NCBI GenBank assembly: GCA_025175895.1
Contig: CM046000.1
Location: 94,968,753-95,032,752 of the forward strand
Length of the DNA: 64,000 nt
Direction: 5' to 3'
Source: Wurfbainia villosa
Taxonomy: Eukaryota > Streptophyta > Magnoliopsida > Zingiberales > Zingiberaceae
The position numbers were made by a program, and so were the translations under genes. Shown piece by piece: positions 10,201 through 21,014 of the stretch. The notes under the pieces are model-generated. The model was not told the DNA's origin and searched no databases. It saw nothing but the letters and a program-made list of their open reading frames with translations. Each line of letters opens with the position of its first letter. Position 1 is the first letter of the stretch.

Positions 10201-11193
10201 GCCTCAGGTATACACGTTATAGAAGTTAATCTATCTATTTCTTCTACATGGGTATTAGATACCGGATGTGCATCTCACATTTGTAATAATGTGCAGGGAC
10301 TGAGAAATAGTAGACAAATGGCAAAAGGCGAAGTAGACCTACGAGTAGGCAATGGTGCAAAGTTCTTCTTTGGCATTTGTAGGAACATATTCTTTGTCTT
10401 TGCCTTTGGGCTTATCTTAGAACTAGAGGAGTGCTTATATGTACTCGCATTGACAAAGAACATAATTTATGTATCTTGTTTAGACAAGAAAAACTTTTCT
10501 TTTATAATAAAGGACAAATGTTGTTCCATTTATTTGAATGAAATGTTCTATTGTAATGCACCACTTATGAATGGTCTCTATGTTCTAGATTTAGAAAACC
10601 CAATTTATAACATAAATACCAAGCGGTTCAAATCGAATGATTTGAACCAGACATATCTCTGGCACTGTCGCCTAGGTCACATAAATGAAAAACGCATATC
10701 CCAACTCCATAAAGATGGATTATTGGACTCATTTGATTTTGAATCATATGAGGTATGCGAATCTTGCCTTTTAGGAAAGATGACTAAAACTCCATTTAGT
10801 GGACATGGAGAGAGAGCGATAGACTTGTTAGGACTCATACATACTGATGTATGTGGGCCTTTCAATGTCGAAGCCAGAGGAGGCTATAAGTACTTTATTA
10901 CTTTCACTGATGATATGAGTAGATTTGGCTACTTATATTTGATGAGACATAAGTCAGAATCCTTTGAAAAGTTCAAAGCATTCAAGAATGAAGTACAAAA
11001 CCAACTTGGTAAGCGTATCAAGCTACTTCGATCAGATCGAGGTGGTGAATACCTTAGTCAAGAGTTTCGTGATCACCTGGCTGAGTGTGGGATAATATCC
11101 CAACTCACTCCCCCTGGAACACCACAATGGAATGGTGTATCTGAGAGAAATCGTACTCTATTAGATATGGTACGATCAATGATGAGCCGGTGA
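9931..11193 (+). pseudogene. Element C gag tail, protease and integrase, 420-codon frame
   Basis: One open frame holds the basic gag tail (about residues 20-65), the aspartic protease with WVLDTGCASHICN (about residues 108-120), gag-pre-integrase (YLWHCRLGH...CESCLLGKMTKTPF, about 240-290) and the integrase core with IHTDVCGP, FTDDMSRFGY, SDRGGEYLSQ and NGVSERNRTL. The three DDE acidic residues are present, but one Arg is missing from the ERRNRT motif by an in-frame 3-bp loss. The frame ends at 11193 by a shift just after the core. It is the best-kept part of element C. Confidence 0.88.
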
Positions 11194-13260
11194 TCTACCT
11201 ACTTCCTTTTGGGGACTAGCTCTAGAGACAGTCGCTTTCACTTAATCGCGTCCCATCAAAAGCCGTAGAAAAGACACCATATACGATATGGACTGGGAAG
11301 AGTCCCAAAATGTCTTTTATAAAGATTTGGGGTTGTAAAGCTTATGTAAGACGTCAAGTCTCAGATAAACTAGGACCCAAATCAGATAAGTGTTATTTTG
11401 TCGGATATCCCAAGGAAACTAAGGGATATTACTTTTACAATCCCACACTTGGCAAGGTGTTTGTTGCCAGAAATGCTGTCTTTCTAGAAAGAGAATTTAT
11501 TTCTAGAAAAACTAGTGGGAGTAAAATTCATCTTGAAGAAGTTCAAGATGACGATAACACTAAGGCTTCGATGGAAAATGAACAGGAACCACAAAGTGTT
11601 GTGGATGAGGAAATTGTTGCCCAAAGAGTTGTGGAACAAACACATTCAAGTAGACCAACCTCTTCGTAGATCAGCGAGGATCGTCGTCAACCCAGAGAGA
11701 TATTCTTTTCTCTTGGTGACAATGGTGATGTATTGCTTGTCGATCTTGGCGAGCCTACATCCTATCGAAGCTATGATGAGCCAGTTAGAGAAATGGCTAG
11801 AGGCCATGAGATCCGAAATGGAATCCATGTACACTAACCAAGTATGGACTTTGGTTGATCCACCTGAAGGGGTAAAACCCATTGGGTGTAAGTGGGTCTT
11901 TAAAGTAAAGACTAACATGGATGGTAATAAGCATACCTATAAAGGTAGATTGGTGGCTAAAGGATTCAAACAAATTCATGGTATTGACTATGATGAAACC
12001 TTTTCACCAGTTGCGATGCTTAAATCCATTCGGATCATACTTGTTATTCGACCTACCACGATTATGAGATCTGGCGGATGGATGTCAAAACCGCTTTTAC
12101 GAATGGAAAGCTACTCGAGGATGTGTACATGACACGCGCTGAGGGTTTTGAAGATCCAAAGCATCTGAAAGGTATCTGCTGCAAAGGTCCATTTATGGAC
12201 TAAAGCAAGCCTCTCGAAGCTGGAATCTTCGATTCGATGATGCAATCAAGGAGTTTGGTTTCATCAAGAATGAAGATGAACCTTGTGTCTACAAGAGAAA
12301 TAGTGGGAGCACAGTTGTATTTCTTGTCTTGTATGTAGATGACATACTTCTCATCGGAAATGATATTCCCTCACTTGCTGTGAAGATGTGGTTAGGGAAT
12401 TGTTTCTCGATGAAAGACTTAGGTGTGCCTATATTCTAGGCATCAAGATCTATAGAGATAGATCTAAAAGATTACTTGGCCTAAGTCGAGTACATACATT
12501 GATAAAGTGCTAGATCGTTTTGCTATGCAAAATTCCAAGAAAGGATTTACGCCTTTATCACATGGTGTGAGTCTTTGAAGACTCAATGTCCCTCTTCTAA
12601 GGAGGAGAGAGATCGCATGGATAAGATCCCTTATGCGTGCGCCATAGGGTCTATCATATGCGCCATGCTTTGTACTGTCTCACGGCGTCTCGTATGCTTT
12701 GAGCATGGCGAGTAGATACCGATCGGATCGGTGAAAGTCAGCTGGATAGCGATCAAAATATTCTTAAATACTTACGAAGAGCGAAAGAATATTTCACGAT
12801 ATTTGGAGGCAATGAGAGCTAGGTGTAAAGGGTTACGATGATGCAAGCTTCCAAGCAGACAAGGATGACTATAGATCGCTTAATCGAGTGCGTGTTTTGC
12901 ACAGAATGGTGGGTGTGGTGGAAGAGTTCAAAGCGGAGGACACGATTCTTGATTCTACAAGCGAGAGTATATTCTTTGCATCCGTCACGTCAAAGGAGGC
13001 TGTTTGGCTCATAAGTTCATCGTGAACTTGGGGTAGTTCCTAGCATTGCAGATCTAATAGACCTCTATTGTGACAACAATGGGGCTATTGCGAGCTAAGG
13101 AACCTCGATCACATCGGCGGACCAAACACATCTTTGCGGCGCTTCCATCTCATTCGAGAGATCATCGATAGAGGAGATGTGAGGATATGCAGTCAAACGA
13201 AGCTAACATCGCGGATCCATTGACCGAGGCTTTGTACAGAGGAAGCATGATGGTCACACT
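11194..13260 (+). pseudogene. Element C integrase tail, reverse transcriptase and RNase H
   Basis: Heavily frameshifted. The integrase tail/linker is readable at 11310-11669 (IKIWGCKAYV, FVGYPKETKGY). RT fingers are at about 11800-12050 (VWTLVDPPEG, GCKWVFK, RLVAKGF), with frame loss near 12045. The catalytic YVDD is at 12332-12343. RNase H remnants include LYCDNNGAI (about 13064) and the DPLT region (about 13215). Between about 12100 and 13250, small losses and substitutions fall again and again at CAG/CTG positions when compared with the expected copia protein. Not functional as read. Confidence 0.85.
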
Positions 13261-13303
13261 AGGTCACTAGGTATTAGATATCATAGTGATTGGTACTAGT
13301 GCT

Positions 13304-13313
13304 AGTGGGAGAT
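13304..13313 (+). other. Element C polypurine tract
   Basis: AGTGGGAGAT immediately before the TG of the 3' LTR, the plus-strand priming site. Confidence 0.85.
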
Positions 13314-15120
13314 TGTTAGTTATAGCCCTAAGAACCAATCATGTGATGGTTGAATAGGGAACATTTTGTATCATATTCTATAAAGGCAAAGGATTGGTTA
13401 TTATATTTAAGTCTTGCTTGTGCCAGCTAAATTAAATATAGTAATGCCCTAGAAAAGTAGGTTGTTATCTACAGCACATCAATTGGCAGAATTGATTATG
13501 AGAGGCTGTAGAGAACACTTTCCTAAATGTTCCTAGTCAAATATTAATATGCAAGGGCAATATTAATACATAAAGACTAGCATGTAGGTCAATTGATGAC
13601 TTGATCTCAAAAGTCATGGATATATGATATCAAGTTGACACATGGGTATATATTAGAGAATATATACTGAACTGACCCGCCATGAGAAAGTTTCATGGAT
13701 CGTTATATGAGTGTCATAAACTTTCTCATGTGACTATTGGTATGAATAGTCCTCGGACACGAAGTCACTACGGTTCCCTACATAAGGAGTTATGTACTTT
13801 GGTATCGTCAAAGCGTCACCCGTGAGGTGGACCATAAAAGCGATTCTTGGGTATATAACAAATTATGCGGAGGGATGTGAGTGATGTAGATGGGATCTAT
13901 CCCTCTCATATGGCCGAGAGTGATATCGGTGGGCCCCTTGATTGAGTATAACTACTAAAACGCATGGCCATGCTCGAATGAGTCAATATTAGATATTGAG
14001 CTCATTTTTTTGAGTTAGTTTACTCAGGGATCAAGAAACACATAGATTGATCGAGGATGACACGGTCTATGCCTCATTGATCAATCTGATATCAAGGATA
14101 GAAGGACACGGTCATATATTATAGTAGTCACGGAAAGGTTAGTCGGATCTTGACTTATCTCGTAACTTGGGTAGCAATGATGTATTGCTAGATGCCGCTC
14201 ATTGCTTGTGTATCTAAAAGAGTTTAGATCCACTGCCAACGTTATGAGAGCCTATAGGGTCACACACACAGAGCATGATAATTAGAGGAATTAGAGTATT
14301 CTAGTTTGACTAGAATAATTTGGGAATAAGCTTAAGTACAAAATGGTTTTTGGACTTTAAGCTTAATGAGAATTTTAGCTAATTGATTTAATGAGATTAA
14401 TTCAATATGTTACCTCATTGATTTAATAAGATTAATTCAATATGATAACATAAGCTTAATTGAATTAATAAGATTAATTCAATATGATAACATAAGCTTA
14501 ATTGAATTAATAAGATTAATTCAACATGCATGAATGCCACATAAGAATGCCACATAAGCATGCCACATAAGCATGCCACCTAAGCATCCACCTAAGCTAG
14601 ATAAGGTGGAAGGAAACAAAATGGTTTTGTCTCCTTAAGTGGCCGGCCAAACAAATGTCCCAATGCAATGGATTGCATTGAATGTGTGGGCAATTGTTGG
14701 TGTGGTTGTTGGGAGCTTGAGGCTTGGAGAGAGCTTGAGAGCTTATTGTTGTGTGGCTTTTGTGAGTGTAGCAAGAAGAGTAGTCTTCTTCTTCCCTTCT
14801 CTTTTTCCCTAGCTTCCTCTCCTTTAGGGACTTCTCTAGCAAGAAGTAAAGGAGAGCTCCTCTAGTTTTCTTTTGTGAGACAAGAGCTTGCTCGTGTGGA
14901 TACATATAGAGGCACGGACACTTGAACGTGCTAAAGATCCAACAAACAAAAGGAAGAAGCGGGATTAACAAGGGCACGCAACAAAGGTAATCCTCTCCTA
15001 TAAGATAGGCTTGGTTTAGAGAAATTTATTTTATACGAGTTTGCTTTCGCATGGATCACTTGGAAGGGATCCTAATTTTTCCGTTGCGCATATGCCATTT
15101 GGCATAAAGAATTCCCTACA
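13314..15120 (+). repeat. Element C 3' LTR
   Basis: 1807 bp, TGTTAGTTATAG to CCCTACA. It lacks the 54-bp TATA-bearing segment of the 5' LTR (the junction is near 14690, between GTGTGG and GCAATTG). The GCCACATAAG repeat is expanded to about five units (14534-14597) against three in the 5' LTR. Other differences are short indels and a few substitutions. Confidence 0.95.
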
Positions 15121-15125
15121 GGAAC
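15121..15125. repeat. Target-site duplication GGAAC, right copy
   Basis: Directly follows the CA end of element C and matches 6394-6398. I1 resumes here. Confidence 0.95.
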
Positions 15126-16163
15126 ATAATAGCAATTGTCCAGTTCTAAGACTAGTCCACTAGGGAGCTTCAGCAAATAAGTTCTGATGGCGACCGCAGC
15201 AACCTTTGCTCCATTGCCAACTCGCAAATTTGACTCCCCTCTGACAAGTCTTCTTCTATTCCTTAGCCCCTGTATGTCATTACATATATGTGAGCTACAC
15301 CCAGTATCCAATACCCAAGTGTCCAAGGAAATAGAATGACAATCAATAACGAAGATACCTGAAGAGGATGGGGCATCGGATGCCTTCTTCTTCTTCATGG
15401 ACTCAAGATAAATCTTGCAGTTTCTTCGCCAGTGGCCTTCCTTGCCACAGTGATGGCAAGTGCCCTTTTGCGCTGGTTTCGCCTTCTTTGCCTTTTTGTT
15501 CTTTCCTTTCTTCTGTTCTTTTGCCTTCCTCTTAGAACCTTTCTTTGAGGAATCAACTAACAGAACCGCCTTCTCCTCATGCTTCATAGAAGGCTCCACG
15601 TCTTGACATATTAGGAGCTCGGGAATGGTGGATTCAATTTGTTCATCCGATAGTTCATCACAAATTGCGAGAAACTCTTGGGCAAACAATGCGAATTAAG
15701 TCAATACTTAACTCATGATCCATCACAAAAACCGAGGTAGCTAAGCGCTCGATGTACCCGTTCATCTTTAGCACAGCGCACTCTGGATGAACCTTCTTGC
15801 ATCTTCGTGGTGAAGAGGAGCCTAGAGACCTCGAACCTTCCGGATCTCGCTTGCTCATCAGAACAACTCATGAAGATGGAAGACCATAGTATTAGCATCC
15901 ATATGCTCATCTTTGCTTTTGCGGCTCGGTACCATCGCCGCTAGCATGATGACTTCGCCCATTTCGAGAATCGCCATGCTTACGATAGACCAACATTTGA
16001 TGCAGGTTGCATCGTCCTTAGGGCCAGTCGGAAGAGGCTCTTCAAGGACATATACAAGCTTTTTCGCCTTGAGAACAATTCTCAGGATTCTAAGCCAGTC
16101 CAGGAAGTTAGGCCCAGTCATTTTGTTCGAATCCAAAATAGTGCGCAAATTCAAAGACGTCAT
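15126..16163 (-). pseudogene. Copy I1 gag and protease (right of element C)
   Basis: The gag start is the ATG whose complement is at 16161-16163 (MTSLNLRTILDSNK). The N-terminal part to about 15860 and the C-terminal part from about 15690 are in different frames. Shifts lie near 15960, 15850-15800, 15740 and 15600-15660. The basic linker, a full zinc knuckle (CHHCGKEGHWRRNC, about 15430-15470) and the protease active site DTGCSSH (about 15300) are readable. The protease end continues at 6398. I2 (22507-23628) shows the undamaged form. Confidence 0.88.
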
Positions 16164-17437
16164 GATCAATTTATTGACCTAGAAATACAAAACGAGCATA
16201 TATGAGAAAATGATTTTAAAATGCATCAATATACATTTATAAATCCCATTCATTTTTCGAATTTCAAAAACCCCAAAATCACTTCGGGAGATCGTAGGTC
16301 CATCTCCGAATGGGCTGATATCCATCATAGTTATGAACAACCTTGGAGAGAGTCCAACAAGCCATTCATAACTACGACGGTAGGTATCAACTATACCGAT
16401 TGCATATCACGTATATGCAACTATCACAATGTGCTATCAACTAGTTGAATGTTCACACATACATCAGGTTGTTAACACATTAACAAGTATGCATCATATG
16501 CATAGCACCCAACTTCACCTCCCTTTACATCGACCTTGGAGAGAGTCCAACAAGCCGATGCTCCAGGTTAAAGCCAACCCATTAATCGGGACATAGTTTT
16601 AATATGGTTAGAGCGCATTCAACCAATTAGCCCAGCTTGGAGAGAGTCCAACAACCAAAGCTAACGATTGACCTCTGACTTTTACCATATTAGTATTAAA
16701 CTATTCCATGGTTTGAACATATTCGGGTTCGAGCCGGGCTTGGAGAGAGTCCAACAACCCAAACAAGAAACGGAACTCTGGTTCTAACCATATTAATGGA
16801 AGGTGTAGGCTTTAATATTGTTTAAGGGTTTTTATGTCTCATCCTCTTTGCATGCAAATACCTATTATCTACATGGCATGGCATACATGGCATACATCTA
16901 CATGTCACGACACGCATGGCATAATGTTATGCATCTAATGCAATTACATGACATACAATTATGTCATGTATATATTTCCTTATATGTCATAACTATTTAT
17001 GAAAATAAAATATGTTTAAGATTTGATTCTCCAAATCAAATCATAATTAAATTAGGAAACAAATTTCCAAATCTAATCACATATTTTATTCATGGAATTA
17101 TTTGAATAAGGAAAATCTATTTAGGAAACCAATTTCCTAAATCATTAAAACTACTTATGGAAATAAAATATTTTAAGATTTGATTTCCCAAATCAAATCA
17201 TGATTAAATTAGGAAACAAATTTCCAGAATCTAATCAAATATTTTATTTATGGAAAATATCAATTTCCATAAATACTTCCAACTTTCCAAAAGTGGAAGA
17301 TTTCCATAAATACTTCTAGACTTTCCAAAATTGAAAATTTTCCATAAATACTTCTAAATTTCCAAAATTAGAAAATTTCCAGAAATACATTATGACTATC
17401 GCAAAACCATTTTTACGATTATGTCGAAACACAACCT
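16164..17437 (-). other. Copy I1 untranslated leader with hairpin repeats
   Basis: No coding frame is supported. Four copies of the inverted repeat TTGGA-GAGAG-TCCAA lie at 16343, 16536, 16637 and 16740, embedded in degenerate repeats of about 100 bp. Nearer the primer site (about 17000-17265) an approximately 140-bp segment is duplicated, each half with inverted repeats GATTTGATT/AATCAAATC and GGAAA/TTTCC. Then come three to four 37-bp repeats built on TTTCCATAAATACTTC (about 17250-17390). The same layout occurs in I2 and I3. Confidence 0.8.
16343..16754 (-). repeat. Four leader hairpin motifs, copy I1
   Basis: TTGGA-GAGAG-TCCAA at 16343-16357, 16536-16550, 16637-16651 and 16740-16754. On the element RNA it becomes a 5-bp stem with loop CUCUC. 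Spacing is 193, 101 and 103 bp, so one unit between the first and second has lost the motif. It is possibly a packaging or dimerisation signal; that role is inference. Confidence 0.75.
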
Positions 17438-17451
17438 GGGCTCTGATACCA
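17438..17451 (-). other. Copy I1 primer binding site
   Basis: On the minus strand TGGTATCAGAGCCC, one base from the end of LTR 2, complementary to the 3' end of initiator-Met tRNA. Its presence left of LTR 2 shows that LTR 2 serves as the 5' LTR of I1. Confidence 0.92.
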
Positions 17452-17452
17452 C

Positions 17453-19669
17453 TGTTGGGTTTCCGGCACCGCGGCGTGTGTGTTCGATCATGTTCCGTAA
17501 ACATGAACACAGCGAAGCAATAAAAATAATAAATACTTCTATTTATTATAACACACACAACACACGCATGCATATTACAACAAGTGTAGACATAACCGTA
17601 AATTTAAATTTGCAATAAAAGGAAATTTAACTACGTTATACCTTTCGTATGACGTGTAGCGGGAACGGCATCAACCGGAACGATCCTCGCTAGAATCGTC
17701 TCTATCCGTATCCACGCCGAGTTCCTCGGGATGACTTTGCTAATCCACGAGCTTCGTCTTCGTACGGGTTACTAGCCTCGTGTTGAAGACGACGTGATCG
17801 AGAGATGATCACGATCCGAATCCAAATTCGGATCCTAATACGAGTTCTCAAAACTCGCTTCTCCGAAGAGGTATTCGTCAACCAATTGACGAATCCTTCA
17901 TCCTCCACCTCAGAGGATTACCGGAGATCGAATCCCCGGTAAGTTAGCCACTATCGGAGCTCTAACCGTCGTCCAAACGACGCTCCGATGAGAGGAGAAG
18001 AAGCTGTCCAGAAAACTGGACAGCTTGGTGGAGGAGTAGGCTCTGGCCAAAACAAGGAAGCCAAGTGCTCACCTTATCGCCACACCCAAGGAAGATCACC
18101 GGAGCACCAACTGGCAGCAGCTCGACGCTGGCGAGGGGGAAGGAAGGCTCCTTCTGGACGCCGGTTGGAGGAGGAGAGGGGCGGCAACCTAGGGTTGGCG
18201 CCGAATCCTTCAAGGGGTGGGCGGCAACTCTTGAGGCTAGGGTTTTTGGATTAGGGCTTAATTATCCATTAAGCCCTCTTTTATAGAGAACTAATTCTCT
18301 TAATGGTTATTGGATCATAACCATTAGGCCCGTTAACCCGCTCCATTAAGATAAGTTAAAATAAACCAAACCATGATGGTTTATTTTAAGTTAAAACGAA
18401 CCGAACCAACTTTTGGTTCATTCGTTTAAAATAAACCAAACCCTTTGGTTTATTCTCCTCCATTGGATTAGAACCAAACCATTTTGGTTCATCCATTATG
18501 TCTTCATAAGACATGGCCCATCCACGCTTCCATTGCGACTGAAACGATTTCATGCTCGCTTCATCTTTGGTCCAACCAAACCTTGTTTCTCTCGGTCTGA
18601 GAATCCCACTCTTAAGCTCGTTTTAAATTCTTTGGATTACGCTCGTTGTGCGTGTGACCAAATAGGTTCTCGGTTTATGTTGGCCGTCTATAATTAACCA
18701 TTAATTATAGAACGATCATGAGTGGCACCTAGTAGTACATCATGATCCCCAATTAACCGAAAAGATCAACGGTTGATCCATAACTATTTCTGAAACCCTT
18801 CAGTAGCTCGAATGATTCGTGCCCCATTCCCTTCACTCATCTTATACCCAGTTGGTTCAGGACATGGTCTATTGTGTCAGTCCCCACTAGGCTGACTACG
18901 TCACACCTAGCCCAAGTATCATTTCCTCGTCCTACGGATTCTAGTTACTCCACATGTATCGAAGAGTACCTTACTCTAAACATGTAATGCTTTGGCCAAA
19001 GACTTTAGTAACAATCCGACGAGAGGTCATGGGTATACATCTCCTCACAAGGAGTGGTGAATCCTTTATAGGCTATTCAAACACCTTCGATCACTTCGAC
19101 TTATACCCAATCATCCCGGGTCCACATCTCCTTATAGATGTTTGCTTAAGATGTCAAAGCATAAGTCTCCATGATCAAGATGACTTGAATACCGCAAGTC
19201 AAAGGAACATCGCACTTAAGCCACAGTAAGAACTTCATTGACATATCTATATATGCAGAGAACCATATGAAGTCTTACGGCTGGTCACTCCAATGAACTA
19301 GTTACCATAACTAGCATCCACGATTAACTCCGGACATCACTATGTCTCCAGCCAGTGAGAATCAGCTGCTTGGATACACCAAGGAGTATACCTCGTGCTA
19401 GTCTCGGCGAATTGATGGTGTCCAAATCCATCAATTCATCGACTAGGATAATTCGATACATCACAATTACACATGTAGAGATACTCACTAGTTGTGATCC
19501 AATCACAAATTCTCTCATCGTGAATCGTATCGTGGACATTCAAGAAATGAGTTTAAGATCCAATCAAATACATAAAACATGTATACTCAAATAGTGAATC
19601 TTCATTTATCATATAAATGGTTCATACATAAGGCGATTGCCTTAGGACATCTCTCATATATTACTAACA
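17453..19669 (-). repeat. Family A LTR 2 (shared by I1 and I2)
   Basis: 2217 bp, TGTTGGGT to TAACA. It has the I1 primer site on the left and the I2 polypurine tract on the right, with no target duplication at either side, so it is 5' LTR for I1 and 3' LTR for I2 at once. TATA at 18278-18285 (minus), inverted-repeat cluster at 18361-18490, 68-codon leader frame at 17702-17908. Confidence 0.95.
18278..18490 (-). promoter_or_regulatory. LTR 2 promoter: TATA box and inverted-repeat cluster
   Basis: TATAAAAG on the minus strand at 18278-18285. The four-hairpin, ACCAAAC-rich cluster is at 18361-18490 and matches LTR 1 in length (130 bp). Confidence 0.6.
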
Positions 19670-19681
19670 GACTCCCACTTG
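19670..19681 (-). other. Copy I2 polypurine tract
   Basis: CAAGTGGGAGTC on the minus strand, identical to I1. Confidence 0.85.
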
Positions 19682-19683
19682 GC

Positions 19684-20978
19684 CTAATGCCAATCGCTAC
19701 GGTATCCAATACCATAAGCACGAACATGACCCTCAAACTTACTTTGAGGTAATGCCTTAGTCAAAGGATCCGCTAAGTTCCTTTCAGTGGGAATTTTCTC
19801 GATTTGTATTTCGTTCCTACTGATGATCTCTCTGATAAGATGATAGCGGCGAAGCACATGTTTGGATCGCTGATGAGACCTTGGCTCTTTCGCCTGTGCA
19901 ATTGCTCCATTGTTGTCGCAGTAGACCGGTATTGCTTCAACAATGGCCAGAATCACACCAAGTTCATGAATGAACTTTTTGATCCAAACCGCTTCCTTTG
20001 CTGCTTCCGAAGCTGCAATGTATTCTGCCTCAGTGGTAGAATCGCCTTTCTGATTTAGAACTTTTCCAACTCATCTGCGCCCCATTCAAGGTGAACACGT
20101 ATCGGTGAGACACGAATCATCCTTGTCTGTCTGGAAGCTGGCATCCGTATACCCGCGTATCACCATGTCCCCTTCTCCATATATTAGGAACACATCCTTA
20201 GTTCTTCTCAAGTACTTAAGGATCGTCTTAACAGTCGCCCAATGATCCATTCCTAGATCGGACTGGTATCTGCTCGTGACCCTCAGAGCATACGATACAT
20301 CGGGCCTCGTACATAACATAGCATACATGATAGATCCTATTGTGGATGCATAGGGAATCTTACTCATGCAAATCCTCTCGTCTTCTGTGCGCGGACACAT
20401 AGACTTCGAAAGGTGTACCCCATGCCTGGTGGGTAAGAAACCTTTCTTGGACTCGACATGCTAAACCTCTTTGCACTTTTCGGTCTATATATATGGACAA
20501 AAGACCAAGCAACCGTTTCGATCTATCTCTATAGATCTTAATTCCGAGGATGTAGGTTGCTTCTCCCAGGTCTTTTATGGAGAATGTCTTGGATAACCAA
20601 ACCTTCACTGACTGTAAGATTGAAACATCGTTTCCTATAAGTAGTATGTCATCGACATACAATACTAGGAATACGACTGCACTCCCACTAACCTTCTTGT
20701 ACACACAAGGTTCAAATGCGGATTTTGTGAGAAATCAAACTTTTGATTGTCTCATCAAAACGGATATTCCAGCTCCTGGATGCTTGCTTCAATCCATAAA
20801 TGGACCGTCGCAATTTGCATACCTTGGTTTTATCAACCGATGTGAAACCCTCAGGTTGTATCATATACACGTCCTCGAGCAGGTTTCCATTAAGGAAAGT
20901 TATTTTCACATCCATCTGCCATATCTCATAATCATAATGAGCCGCTATGGCCAGGAGCATCCGAATGGATTTAAGCAT
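19684..20978 (-). pseudogene. Copy I2 reverse transcriptase (C part) and RNase H
   Basis: From MLKSIRMLLAIAAHYD at 20978 down to the pol end YRSDWH at 19684. The frame breaks near 20710 (extra bases in the NPDEPC region), near 20460-20490 (the LLQSTYIDRV region), near 20090 and near 20045. Catalytic YVDD is at about 20648-20659. RNase H motifs YTDASFQTDKDD (about 20120) and VYCDNNGAI (about 19910) are readable, but the region between them, including the ADSTTEAEY glutamate, is scrambled by small indels. Confidence 0.88.
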
Positions 20979-21014
20979 AGCTACAGGCGAATAGGTTTCG
21001 TCATAATCAACACC

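Larger units (their letters stand above)
6399..15120 (+). mobile_element. Complete Ty1/copia element C, nested in I1
   Basis: 8722 bp, bounded by TG...CA LTRs (6399-8219 and 13314-15120) and the GGAAC duplication. The order PBS, leader, gag, protease, integrase, RT, RNase H, PPT is canonical for Ty1/copia. The gag-pre-integrase text (CESCLLGKMTKTPF) is close to the Angela/BARE type known from grasses. It is inserted into the 'CYYVP' codons at the protease end of A copy I1, opposite in orientation. The interior carries many frameshifts, so the copy is non-autonomous. Confidence 0.95.

Noticed and set aside
13315..13400. Start of family C LTR as a separate solo LTR
   Set aside because: It has a polypurine tract on its left and matches 6399-8219, with one shared duplication, so it is the 3' LTR of one element.
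16343..16754. Regularly spaced short repeats as a possible CRISPR array
   Set aside because: Only four units at about 100-bp steps, palindromic 15-mers, in the leader of a plant retrotransposon.
17438..17451. Possible tRNA fragments at GGGCTCTGATACCA sites
   Set aside because: These are primer binding sites adjoining LTRs; no cloverleaf is present.
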